Shown one piece after another: positions 11,859-24,412 of a stretch of DNA of 64,000 bases. Both the position numbers and the translations under genes were made by a program. The notes below the pieces were generated by a model. That model saw only the letters and a list, made by a program, of their open reading frames with translations, ran no database searches and had not been told where the DNA came from. The DNA comes from Icerya purchasi (taxonomy: Eukaryota; Arthropoda; Insecta; Hemiptera; Monophlebidae): the NCBI GenBank assembly GCA_039619475.1, contig CM077115.1, positions 501,043,352 to 501,107,351 on the forward strand, read 5' to 3'. How positions within the stretch are numbered: the stretch's first letter is position 1; each line of letters starts with the position of its first letter.

Positions 11859-14424
11859 CTGTGGAATAAATGAAACAATAGAATATATAATAAAGATGAC
11901 TAGATAAGCGTGAAAAGGAACTAAAAATTATCGCGTTACTTATTATAAGTTGTAATCAGATGTAAAGTGATCGAAGGAAAGGTGTGCCAACGAACAAGGT
12001 AAGGAAAAAGGAAAGCTTTGCAGAGTCGGAAATTTCACAAATTAACTCGTGAGAATTTAGTAGCCTTATACGGATATATAAATTTGAGAGACCAATAGAA
12101 AAATCGATACAGAGGTCAAAAAACAAAGTGCGAAGTAAATAACTTATAAATGAAAAATAGGTACTAAATACAGGAGGGTTGGACAACATACCTGTGTATA
12201 TCGGTAAATTTTGCTAAAACACATCCCTCCGGGGTGATTAAAACATTCCGCGATTGCACTTTTGTAAAACACAAAACGAACTTAAATATCAACAGTGACA
12301 CACTTAGTGATAATTTTAAGGGTTCGCCGTATAAATATAACCGATAATTTATGATCGGTAACTTTTTTAAATCAAAGTTGTCATCGTCAAATTAAACTAA
12401 TCCGTTTCTACGCTACTTTGTATTTTCGATGATGTTGTTATACATGCTTTTTACGCGATATTCCATCCGGAAATATTTAATAATTAAATTTGCAAGGGTT
12501 AAGAAATTGCGTAACATATCAAATACAAGTGAAACACCATTAAATTTTTTGTGTGTTATGATTAGCTGCAAGTGTCTAACACATTCGGGGGGAGAAACAT
12601 TAACGTATCGTGCGTTATTATTTCTACGAATGTTTTAGTCTAATCGAAAATTTACTAATTACGTCTAAACGGAAATTTTTAATAGTGCGTTTTTCAAAGT
12701 AGTTAGGGGGGGGGGGATATTTAATTAGAAGGGGCTTTGTCTGCTCTGGAGCCCTTTTGATCTAAGTAACTGTTCTAATATTGGAAAATAAATTAACAAT
12801 TTCACAACATCCACCTTTAATAAAACGTAAAACAGTTTCCGCTTCTGATTTACTAATTTAACGTTTATTTATTCGCACTAAACGGCTTAAAGTAGAGATC
12901 ATTACAAAATGTGACGTACAGAATTTCCAGGTCAACTAATTTATTTTCCGATTTTACATTTTCGAAAAGTTCGCAATTAAGTAATAATACTTAATACCAC
13001 CAGACCCCCGAAATTACCTACACAACTCGTGATAAATTTTCTTCAGACCAAGAGAGGAAGATTATCATTTCGGTATTATAGTATTCACCGTTGTATAAAA
13101 TATTCCGAAGTGAAAAATGCTGTTTGTTGTTTTTAATGTCGATGTTTTTGTTCAAAGTGTAACATTTTGACAAGATAATATATTTAGAGAATACACACAC
13201 GTGGTATTATTCAAATCGGTTCTTTTTCGACAACGTGAAAAAGATGAAAGACACCAAAAACAATTAGGTTGATTTAAAAAATCGAAGTTGAACGAATACG
13301 TCATTGCGGCACCATTGTGTTAAATTCTGGGCGGATCTTAGAAAAACCGAAGAGAATGTAAGACATATTAGGACATTTCTAAGTATGGTCCTGGTAGGCG
13401 AACTTTAGCATCCAGAAGTCATGACGAGTAGAGTCAGATTACTCTGTAAATAAATGAAATTTTCTGGAAATGCTATAAATTCTCTTCGCGAGGTGATAAT
13501 TGTAATTTTTTCTTTATCATTTTTCCTGTAATATTTTTTTTTTTTTTTTTTGAACACTGTGAATATTAATATTGTAATTCTAACAACTTTTACTGAGTTA
13601 CCTAAATCGCAGATAAACTTTATTTTGATTATAAACCTTCATATAATAAGTAGTAAATTCGTTGCAATCTTTCTGATTATTCTTTCACGAGGAAGGAGAG
13701 GCAAAAATAGCCATATCCTAGCTGTGAATTTTTGAATTACGCGCGGTTAATGGTAACAATAGAAAAAAAATCGACAAAATTGAAATACTCAGATATGTTG
13801 AAACGGAAAACATGCGGTGAGGGAACTTAAAAAGCAAGAAAGAATTCATTACTGGCATACGAAAAAAAAAAAAAATTAACAAAGGGGTTGTTTTAAGGGG
13901 CGAATAAATGTAAAAATAAATAAGTGGATTAAAATAAAATAAAAATTAGAGTAGTAAGAAAAAAATCAGTGAGATTTCTCCTATATATATATATATATAT
14001 ATAGGATATCCATGAAACCAACGGTAACAGCGTAATTCGAAATTTGCATAAATTTAACCGTACCTATTAGATTTAATTTAATGTATCTGGAAAATGCGTA
14101 AACATTTCGCTAGTAATAAAAGTTAAGAAAAGAATAATTCAAAGTGTAAATAAGTAATTCGGTGATAAATATTTAGAAATACACAAAATAAAATAACACA
14201 TTTCTGAGATGATCTATATGGGGAGGAACAAAATAGTGAGCGTAACTAGTAAATATAAGTTCATAGTTAAAAACAGATAAAGAGACTAATCCCTAGCTCT
14301 TACGTAACTTCTTTTTTTTTTTTTTTTTGTTCCAACCGGTAAATTTACTTCTATTAAATTATAAATAAATATGCGCACTCTTATAAATTGAAAAAATCGA
14401 AAAAAAAAAAAATGAATATAATAC
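11859..14424. other. Intron with a TA microsatellite
   Basis: 2.6-kb intron between exons 9 and 10. It contains a TA repeat at about 13982-14003 and G and T homopolymers (near 12709 and 13535). A short hairpin-like aaggggct..gagcccttt occurs near 12731-12760. No other gene was recognised. Confidence 0.45.
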
Positions 14425-14565
14425 CTTAGGATCTTCGAAACCAAACATATCGAGTATGCCGATGGAACCGTCAGTTGCGTGGCGAACAGCATTATTCAAA
14501 GCAGTCATAGATTTACTGGATTTCGAACCAGCTGTTCCGACAGTAGATGCATGTTGACTTGTCGC
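14425..14565 (-). CDS. dachs: Dachs-like myosin, exon 9 of those seen (switch II)
   Basis: 141 nt, 47 codons, phase 0 at both ends (acceptor attaacag, donor cctaag|gtatt). It encodes residues 555-601. The first half is a Ser/Thr/Ala-rich stretch (ATSQHASTVG, GSKSSKSM) that continues an insertion started in exon 8. The second half contains DGSIGILDMFGFEDP, the switch II/relay motif (canonical ..IGVLDIYGFE). The essential Asp593 and Gly596 (partial numbering) and the terminal Glu598 are present. Confidence 0.92.
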
Positions 14566-14931
14566 CTGTTAATACAATAAAATGCGATAATCCTGTTGAA
14601 AAATTTTTAATTTATCTGATATTTTTCTTAATTTTTCATTTTTTTTTTTCAAATTTTTTTTAGTGCACTTTTAAACGCGAAGATGTTCAAATCCAAACGA
14701 TATTTTTGCGTTTTAGAAAAGTAGTTAAGAATGCTGCCGAATTATCCAGAACACCATGGTGATCTGGCTAGAAAGATTTGAACACGGTCCATTTTCATAT
14801 TGCGTAAAACTACGCTAGTCGAAATTTCTTTAGCGGTACAGTTCGGAAAATTATGTCTATCGAAAGAACGATAAAAAATTTGTTAGATTCAAAAAAGCAA
14901 AAAAACCAAAAGATACAAATTAATGTCTTAC
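14566..14931. other. 366-base intron
   Basis: Short intron between exons 8 and 9 with normal GT/AG ends. Nothing else seen. Confidence 0.7.
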
Positions 14932-15081
14932 ATCGGCTTGGTTATGTACTGACTCATTCGAGTCGCTGCTAAGTGTTCCCAACGTTGATCCAAGTCGTTT
15001 TAAACTGTTTGCTCTTCTCACAATAGTAGCTACAGTTCTGCAGTATAAAGCCTTCGCCAACGAATCTCGTATCATGTTGCA
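14932..15081 (-). CDS. dachs: Dachs-like myosin, exon 8 of those seen
   Basis: 150 nt, 50 codons, phase 0 at both ends (acceptor cacacag, donor gat|gtaaga). Encodes residues 505-554. RDSLAKALYCRTVATIVRRAN corresponds to the myosin RDALAKALYSRLFDWLV..IN helix before switch II. The following KRLGSTLGTLSSDSNESVHN is a Ser-rich extension that most myosins lack here, giving an inserted loop of roughly 50 residues together with exon 9. Confidence 0.9.
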
Positions 15082-15177
15082 CTGTGTGAACAGGTTGTTA
15101 AAAAAAGAAACAAATAAATCTCAAAAAAACTGTTAAACATTGAAAATTCATTAAACACCGCTTTAACTATAACTAAC

Positions 15178-15461
15178 CATATTAGCATCCGAATACGACT
15201 TAACTAATTGACCTCTGGTATTGTGAGTCCTAAAGGCGATTCCTCGGAACAAAGCGGCTGCCGGTACACCTAGCAAAGCGGCCACGGCATTCAGTTCACT
15301 TTCGCCGTTAACCGTTACTTCGGACGATATAAACGGAGTTTTCGTGCCTTCAATCAATTGTGGTATTTTACTATTTTTACCGTGCACAAACTGTATATTA
15401 CCCAATAGCAATACAGCCGCCAATACTCTTACTACGTCCATAAACGGAATGCCTAAGATAC
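15178..15461 (-). CDS. dachs: Dachs-like myosin, exon 7 of those seen (upper 50K)
   Basis: 284 nt, largest motor exon seen. Acceptor gcgcag, donor aatatg|gttag; enters with two bases of a split Gly codon and ends in phase 0. It encodes residues 410-504: GILGIPFMDVVRVLAAVLLL and GNIQFVHG match the myosin A..LG....E...I..ILAAILHLGN..F block. It continues through ESELNAVAALLGVPAAAL and FRGIAFRTHNTRG. Only 96 bases of intron separate it from exon 8. Confidence 0.92.
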
Positions 15462-15884
15462 CTGCGCATTAACATAACAAATAATAAACATTACTTTTTA
15501 CAAATATTATTAGAATAGTAATTAACATTTTCGTTATCATCGCATGGTTTTTTGCCTTTCGGTAGAGCCTTCATTGAAATTTCGGGCTCGAGTTCTCTTA
15601 TTTCCCGCCTTCCATTTGATTTTACAATAATTCCCCTCTCACACATCGTTGCTAATTTGTACCAGAGCCCCTTTATGTTATTTTCTAGGCACCGCGGATA
15701 ACTTCCCTCGTACAGTTATACCGTCGGAACTCTATCCAAACAAATATATAACCGGCAATGTAATTTAATCCTAACTCGAAAAGACATCACGCATAATGCA
15801 TACGCGTTGTTATACCGGATACTGTCCAATTGATCTCTAGCAGCGTGACTTAATGTCAACGCTGAAAGACATTTAGTTGCATTA
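15462..15884. other. Intron, nothing recognised
   Basis: Intronic sequence between exon 7 and the TIR element. No feature recognised. Confidence 0.4.
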
Positions 15885-16528
15885 GCCCGCCACACACGTA
15901 CCGTTTTGTCCGCGGACTTGCCCGCAGGTTTCAGAAAAAGTAGGAAATGACTCAGTGTTAAAGCAATAAGAGACCTTGACCTGTCACGATATCTGTACGG
16001 TTAAACCGGCGACTTGCCTTTGGCGCGAATTAAAGCACCAACGGGGTTTTATCCTCGAACTTGCGCGCAGGTTTACTCAAAAATTTCGCTATAAGTTTCA
16101 TCACGTCTTTTTTAGAACGTTCAAACTGTTCCCTCCTTTTTTTTTTTTTTGTAATTTTAGTACGATTATTATTATTAATTTAATTGTTATTCCTTTTTTT
16201 TGTTTAGAATTAATTAGTAATTCCTTATAATGAGTTCCAATTTGTGACTATGCAATAAAGACACTTTTTGGTTGAGTTTATTAGTATTTACAAAATCCAA
16301 GTCGAATATTGCAAATCTTCGTAACGTCTTCCTCTAGTTAGGAACGTTAGCGTAGCTATCATCAACTCTAATTCTATACGGTTATCTGTATAGACTTGCC
16401 TACAGGCAAATCCGTGGACTCACCTTTTTCGTCTAAAGTGAAGCGTAGTTTGAATGCGCATAGTTTTCGCTGCAGTCCAGACCTCTGCCGGTTAAGTCTG
16501 CGGACAAAACCGTACGTGTGTGGCGGGC
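15885..16528. mobile_element. 644-bp TIR element with repeated internal motifs
   Basis: Bounded by inverted repeats of about 38 bp beginning GCCCGCCACACACGTACC on the left, with its reverse complement ending at 16528. The arms match with a few mismatches. TA flanks both ends (15883-15884, 16529-16530), consistent with a TA target duplication. Inside, variants of GACTTGCC and CAGG recur near the ends (about 15915, 16009, 16060, 16395), like subterminal binding motifs of DNA transposons. It encodes no transposase; open frames across its right edge run into flanking DNA. Superfamily undetermined. Confidence 0.7.
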
Positions 16529-18567
16529 TATTTTTTATTTCGCGGCTGTATTTATGGATTGCAACTATAGTAGGTGTAATGTAATTTAGTATTTTTAAAT
16601 CCAGACGAGCAACATGATCCATCAATTTAATGTTTCTCAAAATGTTTAAGTGTAAACTAATTGTTGAAAGCCCTTTTCGGGGCTCCCGGACAAAGTCAAA
16701 AATGTACGATATATTTTGTTTTAAGAGCGGGTTCAAAATGCATATTTTTCGAAAATTTCACTTATCCAAGAACGTAAATAGTTTAATTTCTTGGTGCAAC
16801 AGAAATTAAACAAAATACTACATGCAAAGAAACACATTTATTAATAAAATAAATCGTGTCTGCCGAGATTAATTTTAGACATTACAATATTCATAATCAT
16901 GGCGGAATAATATTACGTAAGCCGATATGTTGAAATAATAGAATTATAAAATGAATCTGTATTAAATATTAAATAACCAACTACGATAGATTGTTTGACT
17001 ATTTAAAGTAAAAATCAGTTATAAAAATATTGATTCTAGTGTCATACTGGTTATAGAACAAACCTTTCTAGATATGCAGGAGTACAGAAGTACCAATTCC
17101 TGAAGAATCGGAAAATTATATCGAACCCCCCAAACTGAGTATTCAATTTTTTATAATTATAACTTTGCTTCTTATCTCCTCAAATCTTACACCGAGACGA
17201 AAGAATAGTGTTAATGAGGACCAGAGTTTTATGTAATTTGTTACTTTTGAATAAAAATATTATTGTTTAATTAATTTTTATCAATTAATGAGTAACGAAA
17301 ATATTCTTCAATTGGTTATTGAGGTAATCATGGTTTATTTAATGTAAGTTGAATCAATTATTCAACATAATTTTGAAAATGATATTACTTTTTTGATCAA
17401 AAATAAAAATATAAGTATTCGAAGAAAATTAATTCAATTATCAACTGAATAAAATTATATTTAGCAATTATTCAAATAATTAACAATTAACTTCTTAAAG
17501 TTTTTTATTAATTTTTGTTTTCATCGCATTTATTTATTTTTTAAGCGAAAATAATATTTTATTTCCAGTTGTAAAAACTGATCGCTCTAATATTTAATTA
17601 ATTATAAAATCTGGTTTTCTTTATTCAAATTCTTAATTTGAAAGTTTTTCAAGAATAATTATCAATTTTTTTTTAAGATTAATACTTTTTCATAATTACG
17701 TAATTGAAATAATCCGAATTTCATAACCAGAAATATTTCTCATTTATAGATTATTACACATTTTAAAAAAATAAAATTTTTTACTAATTCAGAAAAGTTA
17801 AAAAATTTTTGTCAAAAACTTTTGTCAAAAAATTGTTGTCATTCGCAAAAACAAAAAATAGATCAGAATATTTATCATTTAACATTATATAAAGTTTTTA
17901 ATGTATATATTTTTTTTCTTTTCTAAACTATATAATTGTCTCTCAATTTATTTTTTCCTACCACTACTTTTCAATTATCGTAGGAAATTTTGAGAAACTT
18001 CCGTCTCTGACCTTCCCTAAACTCTAAATCTAGATCCACGCTTGCTTTCCCTCGGCTTCTATCCGTATGATTCGTTAATTTCTTTTATAAATTACGAGTA
18101 TACTAAAGAATGCACTGGCATAATAAAGAAGCCTTGTCGTTCGTCCTTTCGCTGTTCCATACTGTATTTAAGTTTGATGCTTATTTTAATTTTAGTTTTT
18201 TCGTTACTTATTTTTAAACGAAAAATTATAAATGATTAAATATTCCTTTGGGAGAAGAAAACGCCATAGGTTATCGACACACGTAGGAATGTACACGATT
18301 ACTTCGCAGTTGGTCACGTAGAGTATGTATCTTATACATGTAGGTATATTTTGCTTTTCATTTTTCATAGTCACCAATTGTCCTAACAGCCATTTTAAGC
18401 ACTTTAACAAATGAATGTTCCAAGTTTGAGGATAACTTGAAAAAAGAGTGAAAATAAATTAGTCACATTAAACTTTGTAGTATTCAAACCGGTTCTTCGT
18501 CGCGTTCATTTCAATTTATAGAGTTTAACTGCTGGCACGTGTTAAATTCTGAATAGCAACCGAGATT

Positions 18568-18603
<36 letters not shown>

Positions 18604-18622
18604 CATGTGTGTGTATATTAAC
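16529..18622. other. Intron, nothing recognised
   Basis: Rest of the 3.2-kb intron between exons 6 and 7. Extremely AT-rich (16.9-18.0 kb); a TA microsatellite lies at about 18572-18600. No gene seen. Confidence 0.45.
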
Positions 18623-18739
18623 CTAAACACACTTTCCATGCCTGGAATCTGTTGCAGTCTTCAATCTCATCTTGTTTTGTATCGCCGTATTTTAGATAGT
18701 TCAAGTTCTGCACCGTGAAGCCATCCAAATTTAATTTAG
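18623..18739 (-). CDS. dachs: Dachs-like myosin, exon 6 of those seen
   Basis: 117 nt. Acceptor tttcattgcag, donor tttag|gttaat; both end codons are split (2 nt + 38 codons + 1 nt) and join in phase with exons 5 and 7. It encodes residues 371-409, including LDGFTVQNLNYLKYGD, DEIEDCNRFQAWKVCL. In other myosins this is the segment with L....Y.YL..G....D.DDA..F......L, between the upper 50K helices. Too short to be noticed as an isolated open frame. Confidence 0.9.
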
Positions 18740-19269
18740 CTGCAATGAAAATAAAACAGTTTTTTTTTTTTCAAATTCATAATGTCAGTAACAGTGCTTG
18801 TTGATTGAGCCTTGTTCGGATTTATTTCGAACTTGCAGGTGAATCAAAGTATGTTCGTTAGTTTCACAAAAACATTTAAAAATGAAACCATAGTGACAGG
18901 TAATACGAATGTTACAATTGAAAAATTCTATTTTTCAGTTTTGAATGTGTACTTTATCTTACGTAATATTTCGAAATTGCGCCATATAAATATATCGTGA
19001 ATAAATTTATTTCACCGCAAAATTTCAATTTTCTATTTCACACATGGTAAAGAAACGAATTACTGAATTATTCTTTATTTACTATTGAACCCAAAATACA
19101 AAAATTCATAAGCCAGAAATATTACAACAAAACAGCACGTATACTTTTATTAAATTTTATTTCGAAAATTTGCAAAAGTAATTACCCCTCAATTTCGGCT
19201 CATGAGTTTTAAGTTCGTTTTTAACGTATGTTATAATAATCTTTATGAAATGAATTTAATTCATTGCCA
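18740..19269. other. Intron, nothing recognised
   Basis: AT-rich intronic sequence between exon 6 and the SINE. No feature seen. Confidence 0.4.
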
Positions 19270-19425
19270 GCTACCGTAGCGTAGTTGGTTAGGCAGTGGT
19301 GCTTCGTTTGAATAGAACGGGGTTCGATTCCTCCTGCCGCACATGACACTTTCAAAGGTTTCACGTGCGGTAGGCTAATGCTCGTAGTTGACGTCTCCAA
19401 AAATAAAAAGAAAAAAAAAAAAGAA
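19270..19425 (+). mobile_element. tRNA-derived SINE
   Basis: The head (19270-19342) has A box TAGCGTAGTTGG and B box GGTTCGATTCC and ends in a tRNA-like tail ccgcac, but the arms do not fold into a proper cloverleaf. A body of about 65 bases and an A-rich tail (about 19401-19425) follow. This layout is that of a pol III-transcribed SINE. A second A tract at 19501-19518 may mark an adjacent copy or a further tail. Confidence 0.6.
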
Positions 19426-19626
19426 TTTAGTTGATCTGCAAGTTCGGAATAATTCCGAACGTAGTTCGGTCACCACCAGATGCTGCATAATTATATATCA
19501 AAAAAAAAAAAAAAAAAATGTTAGCAATTGTGCAACACAATATTGAACTTTTATTATCTTATATAAAGTAACGGGGCGTAATTATGGAAATAATAAAAAT
19601 TACGTAGTCATTAATATATATATATA

Positions 19627-19800
19627 TTAATTACAACGTAATTCTTAGGCTACCCCACTTTAGAAAAAATGTCCCAATTTCATATAACGTTTGTTATATT
19701 TTAAATTAGATTTTGTAACGAAAAAATGTCCTAATTTTATGTAATGAAAGTTAAATGTTACGATAGGATTTTTGTGACTATGGCTATTTTTTTGAAACAA
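19627..19800 (+). repeat. Repeat family H, partial copy 1
   Basis: Begins right after a TA microsatellite with ttaattacaacgtaattctt and the block aggctacccc, followed by repeated phrases on aaaaaatgtcccaattt. Shares its first about 170 bases with 29700-30062 and, inverted, with 32751-32979 and 33010-33432. The 3' part is missing. Confidence 0.7.
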
Positions 19801-20055
19801 CTAAATTTCATATTATTTTCTTTTTCTTCCCTCGTGTACATGTTTCAAGCGAATATTGCGAGTTATTAAGCTTTTCTCCGACTCTAAACTATTTCATTAT
19901 CAATTCAAATTGTTCTAAAATCGAATTGATTTTTTATGCGAAGAAAACCGAATATAATCACGTTTGTGTATCAACACGAATAAAACTAGTTCTCAAAAAA
20001 AATTTCCTGTTTGAAAACGAAACTGGTTGTATAAATAATAATTTTTTTTTCGCAC

Positions 20056-20215
20056 CTCTTTCTTCAGGCGTTAAACCAGCTAACATCTGATAAAATATGT
20101 GGTAATTCTTTTCATTCGGTAGTGAGCGTACAACTCTGGTTTGATCTAAAAAATAGCAATGTATCTTCGTACGGTATAGTGCGCCATCAGTTACTTGTAC
20201 TTCGATAAAATGACC
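20056..20215 (-). CDS. dachs: Dachs-like myosin, exon 5 of those seen (after switch I)
   Basis: 160 nt. Acceptor tttgtttcag, donor aaagag|gtgcg; phase 0 in, one base out. It encodes residues 318-370: GHFIEVQVTDGALYRTKIHC, then LDQTRVVRSLPNEKNYHIFY and QMLAGLTPEER. The block is the canonical GKFI...F...G.I.GA.I..YLLEKSRVV.Q...ERNYHIFYQL LAG of myosins, with Dachs-type changes (EKSRVV is DQTRVV). The codon at the 3' junction makes Ala with exon 6. Confidence 0.93.
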
Positions 20216-20270
20216 CTGAAACAAAGATTGAAATTTATCATACTTTCTCTACGTGTATATGTATACATAC

Positions 20271-20329
<59 letters not shown>

Positions 20330-22857
20330 GGTCTTCTTTAATTTTATAGAAAAGTCGGTATTTAAATTAACCACATTATTCTTTGCAAAATAACGTTTTT
20401 ATCAAGGTAATAGAAAAAAAAAAGGATCAAAGTCCATAATTTAAATTTACGGTTGGCAATTTCTGTTACAAATTCCATAACGCAAAATAATGTTTCATGT
20501 TATCCAAATTACTCCCAGCCTAATAATGACGTACAGTCATTAGTAATATAGTCTTAGTGAACAAATAGATTCCAATCAGGTTTGTTTTATAGATTAAATA
20601 CATTATAGTTGTACCTACTGATAAGCATTTGGTCATATTCAAAATGCACACAACTGCCGCTTGTAATCATATATTGTTGTTGGGCGTAAATAGTACATTT
20701 GGAATAATTAAAGGAGGAGCAATAGCAAAAACAATAGCCACCTAAGTTTCTCAAAATTCTTGAAAATAAGTTGAGCACGACTTCATTGAACCGTAAGTGA
20801 GAATTTTGCCACCGACCAATTATTGCTGAAAATCAACCATTAGGTATAATATATATATATATATATGTAATTGCAAGCGTTTTCTCAAAAATTAATATTA
20901 TTTCCGGAAACTGTGTTCGTTTAATGGCAATATTTTAACGTTTTCATATTCTTCTTATAACAACATTTTCTTCCATCGGCCACAGTTACGTTATGTTAAA
21001 TGGGGTAAGGGTAGGCGATTAGGTGGAATTTTACATGATCGGTTAAAACGCGATAAAAATAATTTTTCTGCCTTATCCGTTATTAATTGTATGCGAGTGG
21101 GCTATTCTAAATTTTCGTATTCGAAATGTCGAAAATCAAAAAAACACGCACGATGCACGATTAATTTATTATCTAACTTTACCACAATTGAAAGAGTGCA
21201 AAAGGTACTGCCTAAAGTAGAAAAAAAAAAAAGAAAAATAGAAACGGCTGATCAAATTTAAATTGTTGTTAACTACATCAAAGCAGAGATTGCGGTTTTG
21301 ATACAATTCCGGCATATCCCAGCAATAATATCTAACATTAATACGATGCAAATAAAGTTGTACACATATGCATCCGGAATAATAAGAAAAGAGGTGAATT
21401 CTGATTAATTTTAAACCAGGAATAAACCTCGCTGGGCATCATTAATTTTACTGACTTTTAAATCTGAACTGAGTAAATTATATGCAGCGACATGAAACAT
21501 GTTATACATACAGTTGGTAATTTCAAATAGTTTTAAAATAATTCAACTAAATCGGTACGGCATAAAATTTAAGAAAATGAAACTTTTTTATATCAACACG
21601 TATCTTCCGCAATGCTATTATATATGTTATTTTCACTGGAAAACTAAAGAAAATATGTCAAGCCCAACGCATTATGTATATTACTGAAATAATTTCTAAC
21701 TGCAGCAGAATGGTTCTGTACGCGTTAAGAAAGACCATTAAAGCTGAAGGAACATTATTTGGAATATAATATTATATAATACTAAAAGATGTTCTTATAA
21801 AGTTCTTACTGTCACAAAATAGAAATATTCCGAAATGGCGAGTATTTAATAGAGTTAATGTGTAAACCTTTATTTTATTTATTTTTTTCTAGTATTAACA
21901 CTGATCTGGCCTGAATCAAAATTTATCATCACAGGCAGAAGAAACTAAATGAAGTAGGTCAAACGAAAATTTCACCGAAAAATAGCACGCTCAAAAAACG
22001 ATAATAAATCGTACGCGAAAATAATACTATTCCGTATTTATAAATAGAGTTAGAAAGGAATGTAACTAAAAAATGCTTTTTGTTTTATATGACATCCGAA
22101 ATAAAACACATATCCCCAAATCGCATACACACATATAAAAGAAAAGAGTAATTTTATTTATCATTAATTTAATGGTAATATATAATAATACTTAATTAAT
22201 TGTTGATAGGAGAAGAATTTCAAACAGTCAAGTTCTATTTTTAACACCTTTTTTCGATCTTTTATTCTTTGCATTACGAATTTTTTTATTTCGGAAATTC
22301 TCTGTTACCGATTAATTCTCGTTCAGTGATACTAACTAGCTTTATTAATCCCATCCCACCTGAATTATTAGAATTCTGATAATTTTAAGTTAGTGCTAGT
22401 TAACTTTCTGACGTGTGGCAAATAAACTACAATCTACGAAGGAATTAGTGATATTTAATGACATGCCGTTATCTTTTCATTGTTGAACAACAGTTTTATC
22501 GTTATTTACCTTCAAAAATCTTTCCTACAGTTTCATCGGTATTTATATATATATTTCATTTCAAATTTGCCGTTATTCCTAACCGGATTTATTGAATTAA
22601 AAATAAGCAATACATTTCACAGGTGTTAGAGTTTGCTTGATTTTTCATGTTGCACTTTTCCTTCATACACTGCCTTCGCTACACAAGGCCACATAGTAGT
22701 GCCCTTGGAAACTAATTTATTATTCAGGTATAAAGGTATAAATTTACGCGCTAGTTGATGATGCAAGAAGAAATATGGACACATAATGATTCTGCATATT
22801 GCCGTAAAAAAGTAAACGTCAAATAAAATACAAATTTGCCATTGCAGTCATACTTAC
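20216..22857. other. Intron with TA microsatellites
   Basis: 2.6-kb intron between exons 4 and 5. A long TA tract lies at about 20273-20330 and a shorter one at about 20848-20867. The remaining sequence is AT-rich with no recognisable gene. Confidence 0.5.
20273..20330. repeat. TA microsatellite
   Basis: Nearly uninterrupted TA dinucleotide array of about 58 bases, 60 bases downstream of the exon 5 acceptor in gene orientation terms (inside the upstream intron). Confidence 0.95.
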
Positions 22858-23030
22858 AATTCGACTAGATTCAGAATTTGTAGCGGTCTTTGCAGAGCCC
22901 AAAGACCTTAGAACAGTAAATGCAGCGGCCAAGTGTTTAAAAGCGTCCGTTTCAGGACCTCCACCAGCCACATCGAATAATTGCCGCAGAAGTAACATCG
23001 ACGCGTACGTTTTACCAGAACCGCTAACTC
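22858..23030 (-). CDS. dachs: Dachs-like myosin, exon 4 of those seen (P-loop and switch I)
   Basis: 173 nt. Acceptor aaaacag, donor att|gtaagt; enters with two bases completing Gly, ends phase 0. It encodes residues 260-317 and holds the nucleotide site. P-loop is GVSGSGKT (260-267), versus GESGAGKT in most myosins, so the invariant Glu is Val. Next come LLLRQLFDVAGG, HLAAAFTVLRSLGSAKTATN and switch I NSESSRI (311-317, then GHF in exon 5), where canonical NN.SSRFG has Phe replaced by Ile. The P-loop Lys-Thr and the switch I Ser-Ser-Arg are kept. Confidence 0.93.
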
Positions 23031-23968
23031 CTGTTTTGACGTATACCGTACGTTATAATTAATTTTACACAACTTATATTCTACCATTAAGGGGCATGCA
23101 TAAATTATGAATCTGTGGATGTAGTCAATGCTACATTTAAAGGTTCATCAAGTAATATTGATGGTACTATGCTCGAAACATTTATCAAACTACTATCTGT
23201 TAAAGCCGCCAGGTAATGCAGTTGCAGAAAAAATTCTTCCCCGAAAAACGTTCAAAAACATCTTGAGAATAGTTTATATCTTTAATTTCACTTTTTGCTA
23301 AATAGTTGTTAATTAATTACTTCTTCAACTAAAAGAACACCAAACAAATATCTGTTAAAATGTGCTTATTTGTAGCAGTAGCGGGTCTGGGGGGATATGG
23401 GGCACTTCCACCCCCAAAGAACCGAATCCTCGATTAAAAATAATTTGTTTACAACAGAGAAACTTAATTTGTGTTATAAAAAGTTTGTAAATTATGTAAC
23501 TAATGTTTAATACTATTTTCTAGTAAAAGTATTAATGTTACGTTTTTATTCTGTTTTAAATGCAACTGTCGTTGAACAAAACAAAACAATCGTTACATGA
23601 TATGTGCCAGGGGCCAATCGCACAGTGTCAAATATATATATATGTAATATCAAAATACAAAAAAAATATCAACTCGTAAAATACATTTTTCGGACCTAGA
23701 GAATGAAGGAATTTCATTGATTTCGGCGGAAAACTTAAAAATTATTCACATTCTTTGAAAATTTTTACAGATTAAATTTTACATTACTTAAATATTTCAG
23801 ATATTAAGAGTAATAGTAGCTAGATTTAAATAGGTCTTAAATTAAGATTAATAAGTAAATATTTTGAGAAATTTTGTAATCATAACTCGGTGTAATTTTA
23901 TCATTATATCGATAAAAAATAAACAGGAAAAAAGAGCTTAAATTTTTTTTCTGCAATATTTGCAATTC

Positions 23969-24012
<44 letters not shown>

Positions 24013-24412
24013 TGAACGATTCGCAGTTATCTAGCTTTATAAAAATATAGTTAGAAATAAATCTGGAAATACTGTCAGACGAAAATTTTCGGTATGTTTC
24101 AAATGGCATTTATTCCGAAACTGACTTAAACGTTCATTTATCAAATCTTTAAAGACATAATCCCTTGAAAAATTTTTAAATATAATTATTCTGATTTACG
24201 TGCTCGGAAAATAAAAATCAGTAGCTGTATTTTACACGGTTACGATGCAGAATGAAATCCATTTACTACATGCGTATTTTAAGAAGAACTGGGAGATCCT
24301 TAAGAATAACATGCGGAAAACAACAGATAAAAGCATGCTAATGTTCCGTACATAGCGACAGAGGTAATATATTTCAACGTAACAAAAAGAAGATTAAAAT
24401 AATATACACAAC
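23031..24412. other. Intron with TA microsatellite
   Basis: 1.4-kb intron between exons 3 and 4. TA array at about 23970-24009. A GC-rich patch at 23380-23415 resembles a transposon terminus, but no partner end was found. Confidence 0.45.

Noticed and set aside
16374..16736. 120-codon minus-strand frame
   Set aside because: It crosses the right end of the TIR element into unrelated flanking DNA and has no domain.
23380..23630. Possible MITE starting cagtagcgggtctgggggg
   Set aside because: No matching inverted terminus and no flanking duplication could be found.
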